NCBI GenBank assembly: GCA_002215645.1 | Contig: NGFI01000003.1 | Span: 54,507 to 118,506 of the forward strand | Direction: 5' to 3' | Length of the DNA stretch: 64,000 nt | Origin: Gemmatimonadetes bacterium 2013_60CM_65_52 | GTDB taxonomy: Bacteria; Gemmatimonadota; Gemmatimonadetes; Gemmatimonadales; Gemmatimonadaceae | Shown here: positions 25,582-33,674 of the stretch, piece after piece | Layout: every line of letters begins with the position of its first letter | Numbering within the stretch: position 1 is the stretch's first letter | The notes under the pieces: model-generated | What the model saw: the letters and a program-made list of their open reading frames with translations, nothing else | Databases searched by the model: none | Told to the model about the DNA's origin: nothing | Position numbers and translations under genes: made by a program

Positions 25582-28500
25582 TTACGCCTCAGTTCTCCGC
25601 AGCGCGCCGATCCAGTGCGGACAGTTCACACGCATGCGGCACTGGTCGCAGCTCCAGCGATCCGCGTCGGTGCCGAAGTCTGCGTTTGCCAGTGCCGCAT
25701 GGCGGGCGCGCACCCGATCGAGCTCCTTCGGTAACGAAGCGGCCTGAATGCTCGGCAGGTATTCATAGATCCTGCCATCAGTTCCTGAGTACACCTGCAT
25801 GCGTACGTTCGCATCCTCGCCCAACACCAACACCAGCGACGCGCGTTTGCCGTCGAGCTTTCCCCAGTTGATCTCGCCGTCCTCGGCGATCTTCGCGTAG
25901 CTGTCCGGCCGAAAAATGATGGCCGTCGTTCGACCGGACGCATCTTTGTACAGCGCGATAAGGTCGAGTCGCACCGGCGGGTCGCCGCGCCCCGATGGAT
26001 CGAGCTCCATCTCTGGCTCCAGCCGCGTCAGCTCGCCGCGCCTCGGGCGGAACGCGTCCCGAAACCCCAGCACCGCGCGTAGCGCGATCCCGTTATACCA
26101 TTCGTAGTGAGGATGCTCGCCCCACCGGCTTTTCGGAAACTCCTTATCGAGCAGTACGCGGCCGTCAGCCTCGTCCATAGGCGTACCCGCTTCCATCGCG
26201 GCGTCGGCCATCTGGCGAAGTACCCGGCGTAGTATGCCGAATACCAGCGGATACAGCTCTCGTTCACCTTCAGGAAAGGTCAGGCCAAGGAATTTCTCCA
26301 GGTACGTCTCGAGCGGGCAGCGATCCTCGTCCAGCACAGAAGGCTTCAGCCACACCGGTTTCACGTCCCCCCACAAAGGCCCCGCCACTACTGATTGCAC
26401 CGCGTTCCCGCCCGCCGGGCCCCACGCCATTTCGTGCACATGTACTCGCGTCTCGCTGGCGCGGCTGGCAGTACGCCAGCGCTCCAGCAGACGTACCAAC
26501 TTCTTGTCTCTCGCGTTGGGCCCTTCGCCGGCTTTTGTCGGGAACGACACGACCAACGCCCTCTTGGCGCGCGTCACTCCGACGAACAGCAGCGAGTCGG
26601 GCTGTTCCTCATCCTCCGCCGCAGCCTGCCTGAACACACCAGGCAACCAGCGATACGCTCCCGGAAACTTTGTGTACGTCTGGCTTGCGACCACGACGCA
26701 AGGGAACTCGAGCCCTTTAGCGGCGTGACAGGTCATCACCCGCACAGTATCGCTCCTCGGGCGCGGGATGATCGGGATCGGCACATAGCGGGTGAGGCGT
26801 ACCCGCAGGCGCTCCGCAAACCCCCGGCGCGCCCACATGGGCTTCACGCCCTTGTGCGTCGATCGATACGTGGCCGCCAGCGTCAGCGTGCTCACGATTT
26901 CCACGAGCGACATCTGCCGTTCGGCCGTCGCCTTCGCTGCCAGCAGCCGCCGCAGATAGTGGCTCGAGTTGAAAAGGAACGTCGTCAACGCCACGAAGCC
27001 GTCGCCCGAATGCAACTCGCCGTGGGCTGCCTCAAGAGCCGCATCGATCTCCTCCACCAGGTCGCGGCTTACCTTCGGATCGTCAGCTCCGTCCTCTTCC
27101 GCTGCTGCCTCTGCGCCGGAGCCGTTGTCGTGTGCTTCAGCCTTGGTCTTACGCGCCCGTTTCAGGAGAAACTCCACCGTCGCGTTGATCGTCTCAGCGT
27201 GCTCCGCCTCGCCCAGTGCAAACGCTAGCCGCGGGAGCGACGGCGCCGGGCGGTCGGCCAGCGTCAGCACCACCGACATGTCTCCTGCCGCGCCCTCAGC
27301 CGTCATCATACCGGCCGCCTGCGCGATGATTCGTTCCTCCGTCAGCGCCATCACGATGTTTCGCACGTCGACGTGACGTCGCGCCAGCACTGCGATGTCC
27401 CCTGGCGTTACGCGGTCGCGTCCGATCCAGTTCTTCACCTGCTCCACGACGCCGCGCGCTTCCCCCAAGTCTGACGCCGCCTCTGCAATCACGACGGGAT
27501 GCTCTCCGAGGGGTCGCTCGTCAGAGGCGGCCCGCCAGCTGACGTCATCGCTTCCAAGTAGCCTCGCGAGGTCGTTGGCCGCTTCGACGATCGGTTCTGC
27601 CGACCGGTAGTTGTCTTTCAGTGAATACCGCGTGACCTCCGGGAAGTCCCGCTCCATCGCCCGTACGTTGTCCGCATCAGCCCCGAGAAACTGGTAGATC
27701 GCCTGGCGCGCATCGCCGACCACCCAGGGCGGATTCGCCTTGCCGCAGATCGCCCGCAACAGCCGCGATGTCGCTCGCGTCACGTCCTGGAATTCGTCCA
27801 CAAGTACCCAGGGATACTTCTTCCTGTAGATCGCGCGGATTTCCTCGTGCTGCTCCAGTAGCTGCAAGGGGAGGAGGATTAGGTCCGCGAAATCCACGCG
27901 CTGCCGTTCCTGCTTCGCCCGTTCGTACTCGCGGTATAGCGCGAGCAGGTCCAACGAGGCATTGCGCCTCTCTTCGTTCTTGTCGCGCTCCTCGTTCTCC
28001 TTTTTGATCCGCTTCGCGTCGGCCTTCACCTCTTTGCTCGCCCCCTTCACGTCGGGTACGGCCTGCGTCGGAGGCACATGCCACTGGCGGATCGCCTCGT
28101 CCAGACTGTCGACCGAACGAAGGCGATGCTTGCAGTGGTTTATGTGCTCGACCACCGCCAGCGCCGTGTCCGGCGGATCCGACATTGGTTTGAGATTTGG
28201 GCAGGGCACTCGGCCGATCAGCTCCGTCACCAGCTCCACCTGACCGTCGTCTTCCATGAGTCCGAATCCCGGCTCGTATCCTCCGGCTCCGCCCACGCTA
28301 CCGCCATGGACGTGGAGCAGCTCCATCCCGAAGCCATGGAAGGTGGAGATTGTCATGGCGTCGGCGACATTGTCCTTGAATCGCGCCGCGACCCGCTCTT
28401 GCAGTTCCAGCGCTGCCTCGTTGCTAAAGGTCAGCACTAACATCTGGCTAGGGTCCGCACCCTGGTCCATCAGGTACTCGAGCCGCCGGATTAATGTGGA

Positions 28501-29190
28501 CGTCTTGCCCGTTCCCGGACCTGCGTCTACCAGCGCGGGCGTGCCCATGTGCTGCGCCGCCCTGTCCTGGTCCTCCGTATAAGTAACAGCGCGCTTTGAC
28601 GGTGCCTCCTTTCGCCCCACGGCCAGCTCGTGCAGCGCGTTCGCAAGCTGCACGCGCACGATCTGCTCCGTCACGCCGTGTTGGGCGGCCAGCGACTCGG
28701 TGGTTGCCGCGTCGTTCTCCTGCCACGCAGCGAACACGACATCGCTCGGACACACGAACTCCTGGGCAAACGCATTCGCTTCCGCTTCTTCCCGCATCCG
28801 CTTGCTGTATCGTGTCAACGCGATCGCTCCGGCGTCGCCGTAGATAGACGTGTAAAGCGGGTCCACCGGCACCGCGGGGTCGCTCAACCGTCGATGCATC
28901 AGCTTGTGGCCGAGCTCGTGCGCGAACGTCTCCAGCAGCTCTGTGGCTTTCAGCCCTTCGAAATACTTCAGGAAGCCATCCGTGTTGAGCGCGGCGGCGT
29001 CCCCTTGCATCACATCTCGGCCAAGCGGTACCAGCGTGACCTCGAGTGTCTCCTCGAAATACTTGACGAGCTTGGCAAGCAGAATCGTACCGGGCGCCAG
29101 CTCCGCGGTGGCTCCGTCATCGAGCAGGACCGCGTCGACCTGTAAGCGCGCGGCCCGCGCCTCCGCCCGCGCCCTTGCAAGCGATCTCAT
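25582..29190 (-). CDS. ImmA/IrrE peptidase - UvrD/AddA-like helicase - Fe-S domain fusion
   Basis: 1202 aa. Residues 1-195 form an ImmA/IrrE-type zinc peptidase: HELGH at 91-95 and the ligand Glu in EEAEANAFA (about 137). A superfamily-1 helicase follows: Walker A AGPGTGKT (223-230), a Lys/Glu-rich insertion (about 380-410), motif II LVDEFQD (about 463-469), GDARQAIYQF, and the late motifs TCHAAKGLEF and FVGVTRAKRAL. The C-terminus has one Cys (about 957) and C1181-x2-C1184-x5-C1190, the pattern of AddB/Cas4 4Fe-4S nuclease domains. The nuclease core between them (VRLDLIAL...AIIFRPDS) lacks the usual ExK or DxK, so the nuclease may be inactive. It overlaps the upstream gene by 4 bp. Confidence 0.85.
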   Translation of the reverse strand: MRSLARARAEARAARLQVDAVLLDDGATAELAPGTILLAKLVKYFEETLEVTLVPLGRDVMQGDAAALNTDGFLKYFEGLKATELLETFAHELGHKLMHRRLSDPAVPVDPLYTSIYGDAGAIALTRYSKRMREEAEANAFAQEFVCPSDVVFAAWQENDAATTESLAAQHGVTEQIVRVQLANALHELAVGRKEAPSKRAVTYTEDQDRAAQHMGTPALVDAGPGTGKTSTLIRRLEYLMDQGADPSQMLVLTFSNEAALELQERVAARFKDNVADAMTISTFHGFGMELLHVHGGSVGGAGGYEPGFGLMEDDGQVELVTELIGRVPCPNLKPMSDPPDTALAVVEHINHCKHRLRSVDSLDEAIRQWHVPPTQAVPDVKGASKEVKADAKRIKKENEERDKNEERRNASLDLLALYREYERAKQERQRVDFADLILLPLQLLEQHEEIRAIYRKKYPWVLVDEFQDVTRATSRLLRAICGKANPPWVVGDARQAIYQFLGADADNVRAMERDFPEVTRYSLKDNYRSAEPIVEAANDLARLLGSDDVSWRAASDERPLGEHPVVIAEAASDLGEARGVVEQVKNWIGRDRVTPGDIAVLARRHVDVRNIVMALTEERIIAQAAGMMTAEGAAGDMSVVLTLADRPAPSLPRLAFALGEAEHAETINATVEFLLKRARKTKAEAHDNGSGAEAAAEEDGADDPKVSRDLVEEIDAALEAAHGELHSGDGFVALTTFLFNSSHYLRRLLAAKATAERQMSLVEIVSTLTLAATYRSTHKGVKPMWARRGFAERLRVRLTRYVPIPIIPRPRSDTVRVMTCHAAKGLEFPCVVVASQTYTKFPGAYRWLPGVFRQAAAEDEEQPDSLLFVGVTRAKRALVVSFPTKAGEGPNARDKKLVRLLERWRTASRASETRVHVHEMAWGPAGGNAVQSVVAGPLWGDVKPVWLKPSVLDEDRCPLETYLEKFLGLTFPEGERELYPLVFGILRRVLRQMADAAMEAGTPMDEADGRVLLDKEFPKSRWGEHPHYEWYNGIALRAVLGFRDAFRPRRGELTRLEPEMELDPSGRGDPPVRLDLIALYKDASGRTTAIIFRPDSYAKIAEDGEINWGKLDGKRASLVLVLGEDANVRMQVYSGTDGRIYEYLPSIQAASLPKELDRVRARHAALANADFGTDADRWSCDQCRMRVNCPHWIGALRRTEA

Positions 29191-29783
29191 TTGAGCGACA
29201 GCCAGAACTTCTTCTCTCTCTCCTCCAGCCCTGACTGCTTCACCAGATCCTCGTAGGTCAATTTGTGCGCGCCATACTCGACGTTCCGTGACGCCGCCTT
29301 CTGCACCGCCGCCGGTCCACCCTCCAGTGCGCGCATCGTCTCCGCTGTATCGATGCCTCGAGCCCGCTTTACGCGCTTCGCCATCTCCGACCGTGCGCCC
29401 GGAGTCAGCAGGTCACTGTGCTCCGACACGAGCACCAGAAACGGCAATGTGACCCCGAGCTCGTCGGCGAGCACCTTTGGTTTCCGCTCTCCTGTTCTAT
29501 CCTTGAGTAGGGTCACGAGCGAGATCGGCCTTTCCTCGGCCTGCTCGCTCGTCTCCGCTCCCGACTCGGACGCCTCCCTCAGCGGCGTCGTGCCGAATCT
29601 CCGGTTCAGGACTCGCTCACGAAGTCGCGCGCGATCATCGTCAGATACCGGTTGAGTAGCTGCGACGTCGAGAATCACTTCAGCCTCCTGGTCAGTCAGC
29701 TCTCGGTCGCGACCTGACTGCCAGCCAATGAGCCGCAGCAAGCCGAGGATGGTCCGTTCAGTGTTGTCGCCCTCGTTCATCAT
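29187..29783 (-). CDS. Hypothetical protein, possible DNA-binding or antitoxin-like partner
   Basis: 198 aa. No family is recognised with certainty. An acidic, helical N-terminus is followed by a segment (about 100-135, KVLADELGVTLPFLVLVSE) that reads like a helix-turn-helix of the XRE kind. Pairing an XRE-like protein with a downstream ImmA/IrrE peptidase is a common regulatory design: the peptidase cleaves or inactivates the repressor. Here the peptidase is fused to the helicase immediately downstream (4-bp overlap) and the sigma factor gene ends directly before this start. Confidence 0.55.
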   Translation of the reverse strand: MMNEGDNTERTILGLLRLIGWQSGRDRELTDQEAEVILDVAATQPVSDDDRARLRERVLNRRFGTTPLREASESGAETSEQAEERPISLVTLLKDRTGERKPKVLADELGVTLPFLVLVSEHSDLLTPGARSEMAKRVKRARGIDTAETMRALEGGPAAVQKAASRNVEYGAHKLTYEDLVKQSGLEEREKKFWLSLK

Positions 29784-30458
29784 CTAGTCCTCGATTTGAA
29801 GTCCCAGCTCCTGCTGGGCCCTTTTAATGAGTCGGTGTCCTTGAACTCGCGCTGTGCTTATCGAAACGGGAGCTCCGAGCTTCGTGAGCTCTGCGACAAC
29901 CTCTTCCCAAGAGGCACCGTAGGTGTAGTGATCCAACAGAGCACGCTCGCGGTCTGTCAGAGTGGTCATCCAGGTTTGGAGCTTGTCGATCATCGCGGCC
30001 AGCGTTGAGCTGATGGCCGCTGGTTCGGCGGTTTCTGAGGCTGTGATGCCATCGCCGGTCAACTCGCGGGCAGTCGCGCTCTCGAGGTCTCTTTTCAGCT
30101 GGCGAGGTGCATCGTCCCTGCTGGCGTCCTCAAAGGATATCTGGGTCGAGACTTGACCTCGCTCGCCCTTGGTCCATTCGCCCTTGTGCTTCTCCAGGAA
30201 ATCGAGCCCACGGCGACGAACGATCGTCAGAAGCCACGGACCGAATGGCCTCGACCGATCGTACTTCGGCAAGCTCGCGATGACGTCGAGCATCGCGTCA
30301 ACGGCAATCTCCTCGCAGTCTTCGCGGGACAGCCGCCGGAAATGCAACCCTACCAGCTGAGCGATGGTGATGTACTCGTCGACGAGTCGGGTCGTTGCCG
30401 GGCGGTCGCCCCGTTCGACCGCATCCAGAAGTTCAGGGGGTGGTGACTTAATTGACAT
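29784..30458 (-). CDS. ECF-type RNA polymerase sigma factor
   Basis: 224 aa. The region-2 part contains DCEEIAVDAMLDVIASLPKYD followed by FGPWLLTIVRRRGLDFLEK, the usual -10 recognition helix pattern. After a polar linker (about 100-145), region 4 appears as LTDRERALLDHYTYGASWEEVVAEL and ARVQGHRLIKRAQQEL, a helix-turn-helix for -35 recognition. No anti-sigma membrane protein is adjacent. It is the first gene of a leftward three-gene operon and lies beside the repeat array, which may be its target. Confidence 0.8.
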   Translation of the reverse strand: MSIKSPPPELLDAVERGDRPATTRLVDEYITIAQLVGLHFRRLSREDCEEIAVDAMLDVIASLPKYDRSRPFGPWLLTIVRRRGLDFLEKHKGEWTKGERGQVSTQISFEDASRDDAPRQLKRDLESATARELTGDGITASETAEPAAISSTLAAMIDKLQTWMTTLTDRERALLDHYTYGASWEEVVAELTKLGAPVSISTARVQGHRLIKRAQQELGLQIED

Positions 30459-30507
30459 TCATGTTTACTCGCTTTTTGAGACAGTCGTTCTAGCCGTTCA
30501 CGAAACC

Positions 30508-30906
30508 TTTCGGGCCCCCGTTACAGGCGCGACCACCGAAACTTCTTGGGGGATCCCTTTCAACGCTTGGAGGCACGGCCCATAGGTCTCTCACCAAGGT
30601 GTTCGGTGCCCCGTTACAACCTTCCGGGACATGCTGGACACCAAGTCGGCCGGGTCCCCTCTTTTATTGTTCCGGCGCCTGTTACAGACGCCCGCTCGAG
30701 TCCCCCGTCGACTCGCTCGGAAGGTCGTTACCCGGGATGATCGGCTCGTGGCCAAAGTGTTCGGCGACACGTTACAACGGTGCTCGGCTCGGGACCGGAA
30801 TGTTCGTCAGCGCGTTACAGGCAGGTCAGGTCACGAAGCAGAGGGTTCCGTGAGGCGTTACGGCCAATACCAACGCTCAGGGCGAATAGTTCGACGAAAC
30901 GTTACG
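30508..30906 (+). repeat. Array of eight 18-bp bipartite motifs (GTTC-N8-GTTAC)
   Basis: Eight copies on the + strand, with the GTTAC halves at 30520, 30613, 30681, 30727, 30771, 30814, 30857 and 30901. In every copy the GTTC-like half (TTTC in copy 1, GCTC in copy 4) starts exactly 12 bp before GTTAC, and the base before GTTAC is C in seven of eight. Spacing between copies is 93, 68, 46, 44, 43, 43 and 44 bp. A degenerate copy precedes the array (GTTCACGAAACC at 30496), and a GTAAC in the opposite orientation is at 30960. The sequence between motifs is not conserved. It sits between divergent operons, so it is probably a multi-site operator or promoter array. Confidence 0.75.
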
Positions 30907-31037
30907 GCATCATGGATTTAAGCGGGTTTCCGCGAAACGCCGCGATGCCGGGTCGTGATGTAACGGCTAGTGGAAAGGGTTCTCGAGGACAGGTGACGCG
31001 CCGTCGCCTTCCGCCATTCCACTAGAGGTGCCGAGAA

Positions 31038-31385
31038 ATGAGCCAGATCGAAGGAAACGAGGACATCATCGACGTCGAAGCCTACGCCAAGGCAGGACGC
31101 ACGCCGCCAAAGGGTAAGCAGTACCGGATTCGGGTCGACAAGCAGCTGATCCTGGTCCCGACCGAGACGGTCACCGGGCGCGAGATTCTCCGCCTTGCAG
31201 GGAAGCAGCCGCCCGAGCGCTTTCGGCTCGACCAAAAGCTCGCTGGCGGCAAGACCGTCAAGATAGAGCTGACTCAGGTGGTCGACCTGACCACGCCCGG
31301 CGTCGAGCGGTTCATGACGCTGCCTCTCGATCAGACCGAGGGCTCGGTAGCTCAAGCCCATCGGTTCGACCGGGGGGACCGTTGA
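31038..31385 (+). CDS. bubA: Ubiquitin-like protein (Multi_ubiq domain, BubA-like)
   Basis: 115 aa; ribosome-binding site AGAGGTG lies about 8 nt before the ATG. A short N-terminal tail is followed by one beta-grasp domain (about 25-98): KQYRIRVDKQLILVPTETVTGREIL, then AGKQPPERFRLDQ, then ERFMTLPL at the end. This is the Multi_ubiq pattern of prokaryotic ubiquitin-like operons. There is no C-terminal Gly-Gly; instead TEG at 100-102 is followed by a 13-residue tail, so processing to expose Gly102 is likely. It overlaps the E2-like gene by 4 bp. Assignment rests on sequence pattern plus the following three genes. Confidence 0.8.
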   Translation: MSQIEGNEDIIDVEAYAKAGRTPPKGKQYRIRVDKQLILVPTETVTGREILRLAGKQPPERFRLDQKLAGGKTVKIELTQVVDLTTPGVERFMTLPLDQTEGSVAQAHRFDRGDR

Positions 31386-31801
31386 CCGCGTCGGCCGCGC
31401 CGCGGCCACGGCGTGAGTTCTTGCTGCCGGAAGAGGACGTGCTCCATCTCGATGCTCGCGGACTGCCCTGGGAGACAGTCCTTTCGCAGGGAGAGCGCTG
31501 GTTGCTCGTTCACGGCTTCCGTCTGCCGTCCGGATATAACCACCGAGACGTGACCGTCGCGCTTCACATTGTCGGCGGGTACCCGACCGCTCCACTGGAC
31601 ATGGTCTACGTTAACCCGCCGATGGCACGTGCCGACGGTCGTGCGATCGGCGCGCTCACGGGGATGATGATCGAGGGACGGTTGTATCAACGGTGGTCTC
31701 GACATCGCACGAACGAAAACCCGTGGCGACCCGGTGTGGACGACATCGCCGCACACTTGGCGCTCGTCGAAGAGTGGTTCGCTCGTGAATTCCGGAGGTA
31801 G
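31382..31801 (+). CDS. bubB: E2-like ubiquitin-conjugating protein lacking cysteine (Prok-E2 family, BubB-like)
   Basis: 139 aa. It matches the prokaryotic E2_E pattern: LPEEDVLHLDARGLPWETV, ERWLLVHGFRLPSGYNH, the beta-meander VALHIVGGYPTAPLDMVYVNPPM (counterpart of the HPNV region of E2s), and WRPGVDDIAAHLALVEEWF. There is no cysteine anywhere, so it cannot form the classic E2 thioester. This agrees with reports that Bub-type pathways use oxyester intermediates. It lies between the Ubl and the JAB-E1 genes in a tightly packed operon. Confidence 0.8.
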   Translation: MTASAAPRPRREFLLPEEDVLHLDARGLPWETVLSQGERWLLVHGFRLPSGYNHRDVTVALHIVGGYPTAPLDMVYVNPPMARADGRAIGALTGMMIEGRLYQRWSRHRTNENPWRPGVDDIAAHLALVEEWFAREFRR

Positions 31802-31806
31802 CGACC

Positions 31807-33222
31807 ATGCACTCCTACCGCTCTCTGCGTATGACTGGGGCGCAGCATGGTTCCATTCGCCACCATCTATTTCCGGGCGACGGCAACGAAGCTGTGGCGT
31901 TCGCGCTCTGCGGGACGCTGCATGAGCACGCGTTGTCAGTCCACAAGTTGCACCCGGTACCGTACGGCGATTGCATCGTGCGAACAGCAGATCGAGTGAC
32001 CTGGCGTACCGATGTGCTGCCAGCGATTCTTGCGGAGGCCGAGTCGCGCAACCTGTCGCTGCTCAAGATCCACAGCCATCCTGAAGACTTTCGCCGCTTC
32101 TCCAGGACTGACGATTTGGCGGACGCCGAGTTGTCGGAGTCAGTGGCGGCCTGGCTCGGCCGCGATCACGCCTACGCGAGCGCCGTGATGCTGCCCGACG
32201 GTCAGATCTTCGCCCGTTTGGTCGACCCTGCCGGTGCCTTCTCCCCGATTGAGAGCGTGTCGGTAACCGGCGATGACATACTGCTGTGGAAATACAGCGC
32301 CATCGTCATGTCCGCCGATACAGAGAGCGCGTCTCATCCTGAGTTCGCGCGGCGTACGGCGCAGGCCTTCGGCCGGGGCACCACCACCATGCTTGGCGAG
32401 CTGTCGGTTGCGGTGATAGGCTGCTCTGGCACTGGCAGCCCGCTCGTCGAAATGCTCGCGCGCCTAGGAATCCGCCGGCTGGTGCTCGTAGACCCGGATC
32501 ACGTCGAAGAGAAAAACCTCAATAGGATCAACAATGCGACGATGGCCGACGCGCTCGCCGAGGTCGCGAAGGTCGAGGTCATGGCCCGAGCGATCAAGGC
32601 GATGGGCCTCGGGACAGTCGTCGAGCCCATCGTTGCGACTCTCTCGTTACCCGGCGTCGTCCGGCGCGTGGCGAAATGTGACGTCGTGTTCGGCTGCATG
32701 GACTCGGTTGACGGCCGCGATCTACTGAATAGGCTGGCCACGTTTTATTGCTTGCCCTATATCGATGTTGGAGTTCGTCTGATAGCCGATGGTCAGGGCG
32801 GAGTCGAGCAACTCTGCGGCACAGTTCACTACCTTCAGCCAGGCGGGTCGAGTCTCCTGAGTCGCGGCGTTTACACCGCTTCCGATATTCAGGCCGCCGC
32901 GCTTCGGCGAGAGAGCCCGGAGCGGTACGCGGCGTTACTTCGAGAAAAGTACATCACCGGCGTTCAAGAAGAGCGACCGGCGGTCATCAGTGTCAACATG
33001 TTTTACGCGAGCCTCGCCGTTAATGAGCTTCTTGCGCGACTTCACCCATACCGCGATGACGGAAACGCTGAGTTCGCGAGTTATGGGATCAGCCTAACCC
33101 AAGCGCGGATCATTGCAGCTCGTGAAGACGAACCGTGTCTCGTGGTGGCGCGCCACGTTGGACGAGGTGACCTACGCCCCCTGTTGAACATGCCGGAGCT
33201 CTCGGAAGGTAGTGAGGCATGA
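31807..33222 (+). CDS. bubC: JAB/JAMM peptidase - E1-like adenylating enzyme fusion (BubC-like)
   Basis: 471 aa. The N-terminal domain (1-145) has a full JAMM zinc set: Glu28, His89 and His91 in KIHSHP, Ser99 and Asp102. The C-terminal ThiF/E1 fold (about 195-430) has the nucleotide loop GCSGTGS (205-211), Asp229 in LVLVDPD, the arginine of NLNRIN (240) and Asp299 in GCMDSVDGR. It would activate the Ubl C-terminus by adenylation, while the JAB domain would trim or remove Ubl. No C-terminal Ubl-fold domain is seen. It overlaps the next gene by 4 bp. Confidence 0.88.
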   Translation: MHSYRSLRMTGAQHGSIRHHLFPGDGNEAVAFALCGTLHEHALSVHKLHPVPYGDCIVRTADRVTWRTDVLPAILAEAESRNLSLLKIHSHPEDFRRFSRTDDLADAELSESVAAWLGRDHAYASAVMLPDGQIFARLVDPAGAFSPIESVSVTGDDILLWKYSAIVMSADTESASHPEFARRTAQAFGRGTTTMLGELSVAVIGCSGTGSPLVEMLARLGIRRLVLVDPDHVEEKNLNRINNATMADALAEVAKVEVMARAIKAMGLGTVVEPIVATLSLPGVVRRVAKCDVVFGCMDSVDGRDLLNRLATFYCLPYIDVGVRLIADGQGGVEQLCGTVHYLQPGGSSLLSRGVYTASDIQAAALRRESPERYAALLREKYITGVQEERPAVISVNMFYASLAVNELLARLHPYRDDGNAEFASYGISLTQARIIAAREDEPCLVVARHVGRGDLRPLLNMPELSEGSEA

Positions 33223-33632
33223 AGGTGCGAACGGTCGCGTCGAGATCGACTTGGTCTCGCGCCTGGGCCCTATGCCGATCACTTGGATCGCGATGGCGGC
33301 GCGTCAGACGTCTCGAAGAACAGCCATGGGGGACTGTCTTTGTTGAAGAAATCCCGGAGCGGTTGATGCCAGCCACTGTGTACGTCCTAGGAGAGAAACA
33401 GTACCTTTGGAGCGTGGCGCTACTCTGTCCCTGCGGCTGTGGCGAGGCCTTGCACATGAGTCTTCATGACGACTCCCGTCCGCGCTGGCGGATCCGTGAT
33501 CATCGAGACGGAACGGTCACCCTATTCCCATCCGTCTGGAGGACAGTTGGCTGCCGCAGCCACTTCTTTCTCCGACGTGGGCGAGTCGAATGGTGCTCTA
33601 CCTGGGATTTCGAACCGGACATGGTGGACTGA
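33219..33632 (+). CDS. bubE: DUF6527 protein (BubE-like putative serine protease)
   Basis: 137 aa. The conserved core of DUF6527 is evident: LLCPCGCGEALHMSLHDDSR, then RDGTVTLFPSVWR, then GCRSHFFLRRGRVEW. This family ends many Multi_ubiq/E2/E1-JAB operons. Published work on Bub pathways describes a Ser-His dyad protease in these operons; the SH in CRSHFF is the obvious candidate here. The Cys cluster CPCGC could instead bind metal. Probable role: maturation of the Ubl tail or removal from targets. Confidence 0.75.
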   Translation: MKVRTVASRSTWSRAWALCRSLGSRWRRVRRLEEQPWGTVFVEEIPERLMPATVYVLGEKQYLWSVALLCPCGCGEALHMSLHDDSRPRWRIRDHRDGTVTLFPSVWRTVGCRSHFFLRRGRVEWCSTWDFEPDMVD

Positions 33633-33674
33633 GTAGGTGAAGATTTTGAATAACGACGGGCCGGTCCCTCGGCT

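Noticed and set aside
30508..30906. CRISPR array
   Set aside because: Repeats are only about 9-10 conserved bases in 18 bp with variable interior, early spacing is irregular (93 and 68 bp), and no cas genes are near.
30508..30906. Motif read on the minus strand as ECF -35 elements (TGTAAC)
   Set aside because: No consistent -10 sequence is found 16-17 bp downstream of the copies, so simple tandem ECF promoters are not supported, though sigma binding is not excluded.
30631..30921. Rightward 96-codon ORF through the repeat array
   Set aside because: No ribosome-binding site, low-complexity Arg-rich translation, and repeat copies fall in different frames, so it is chance openness of GC-rich DNA.
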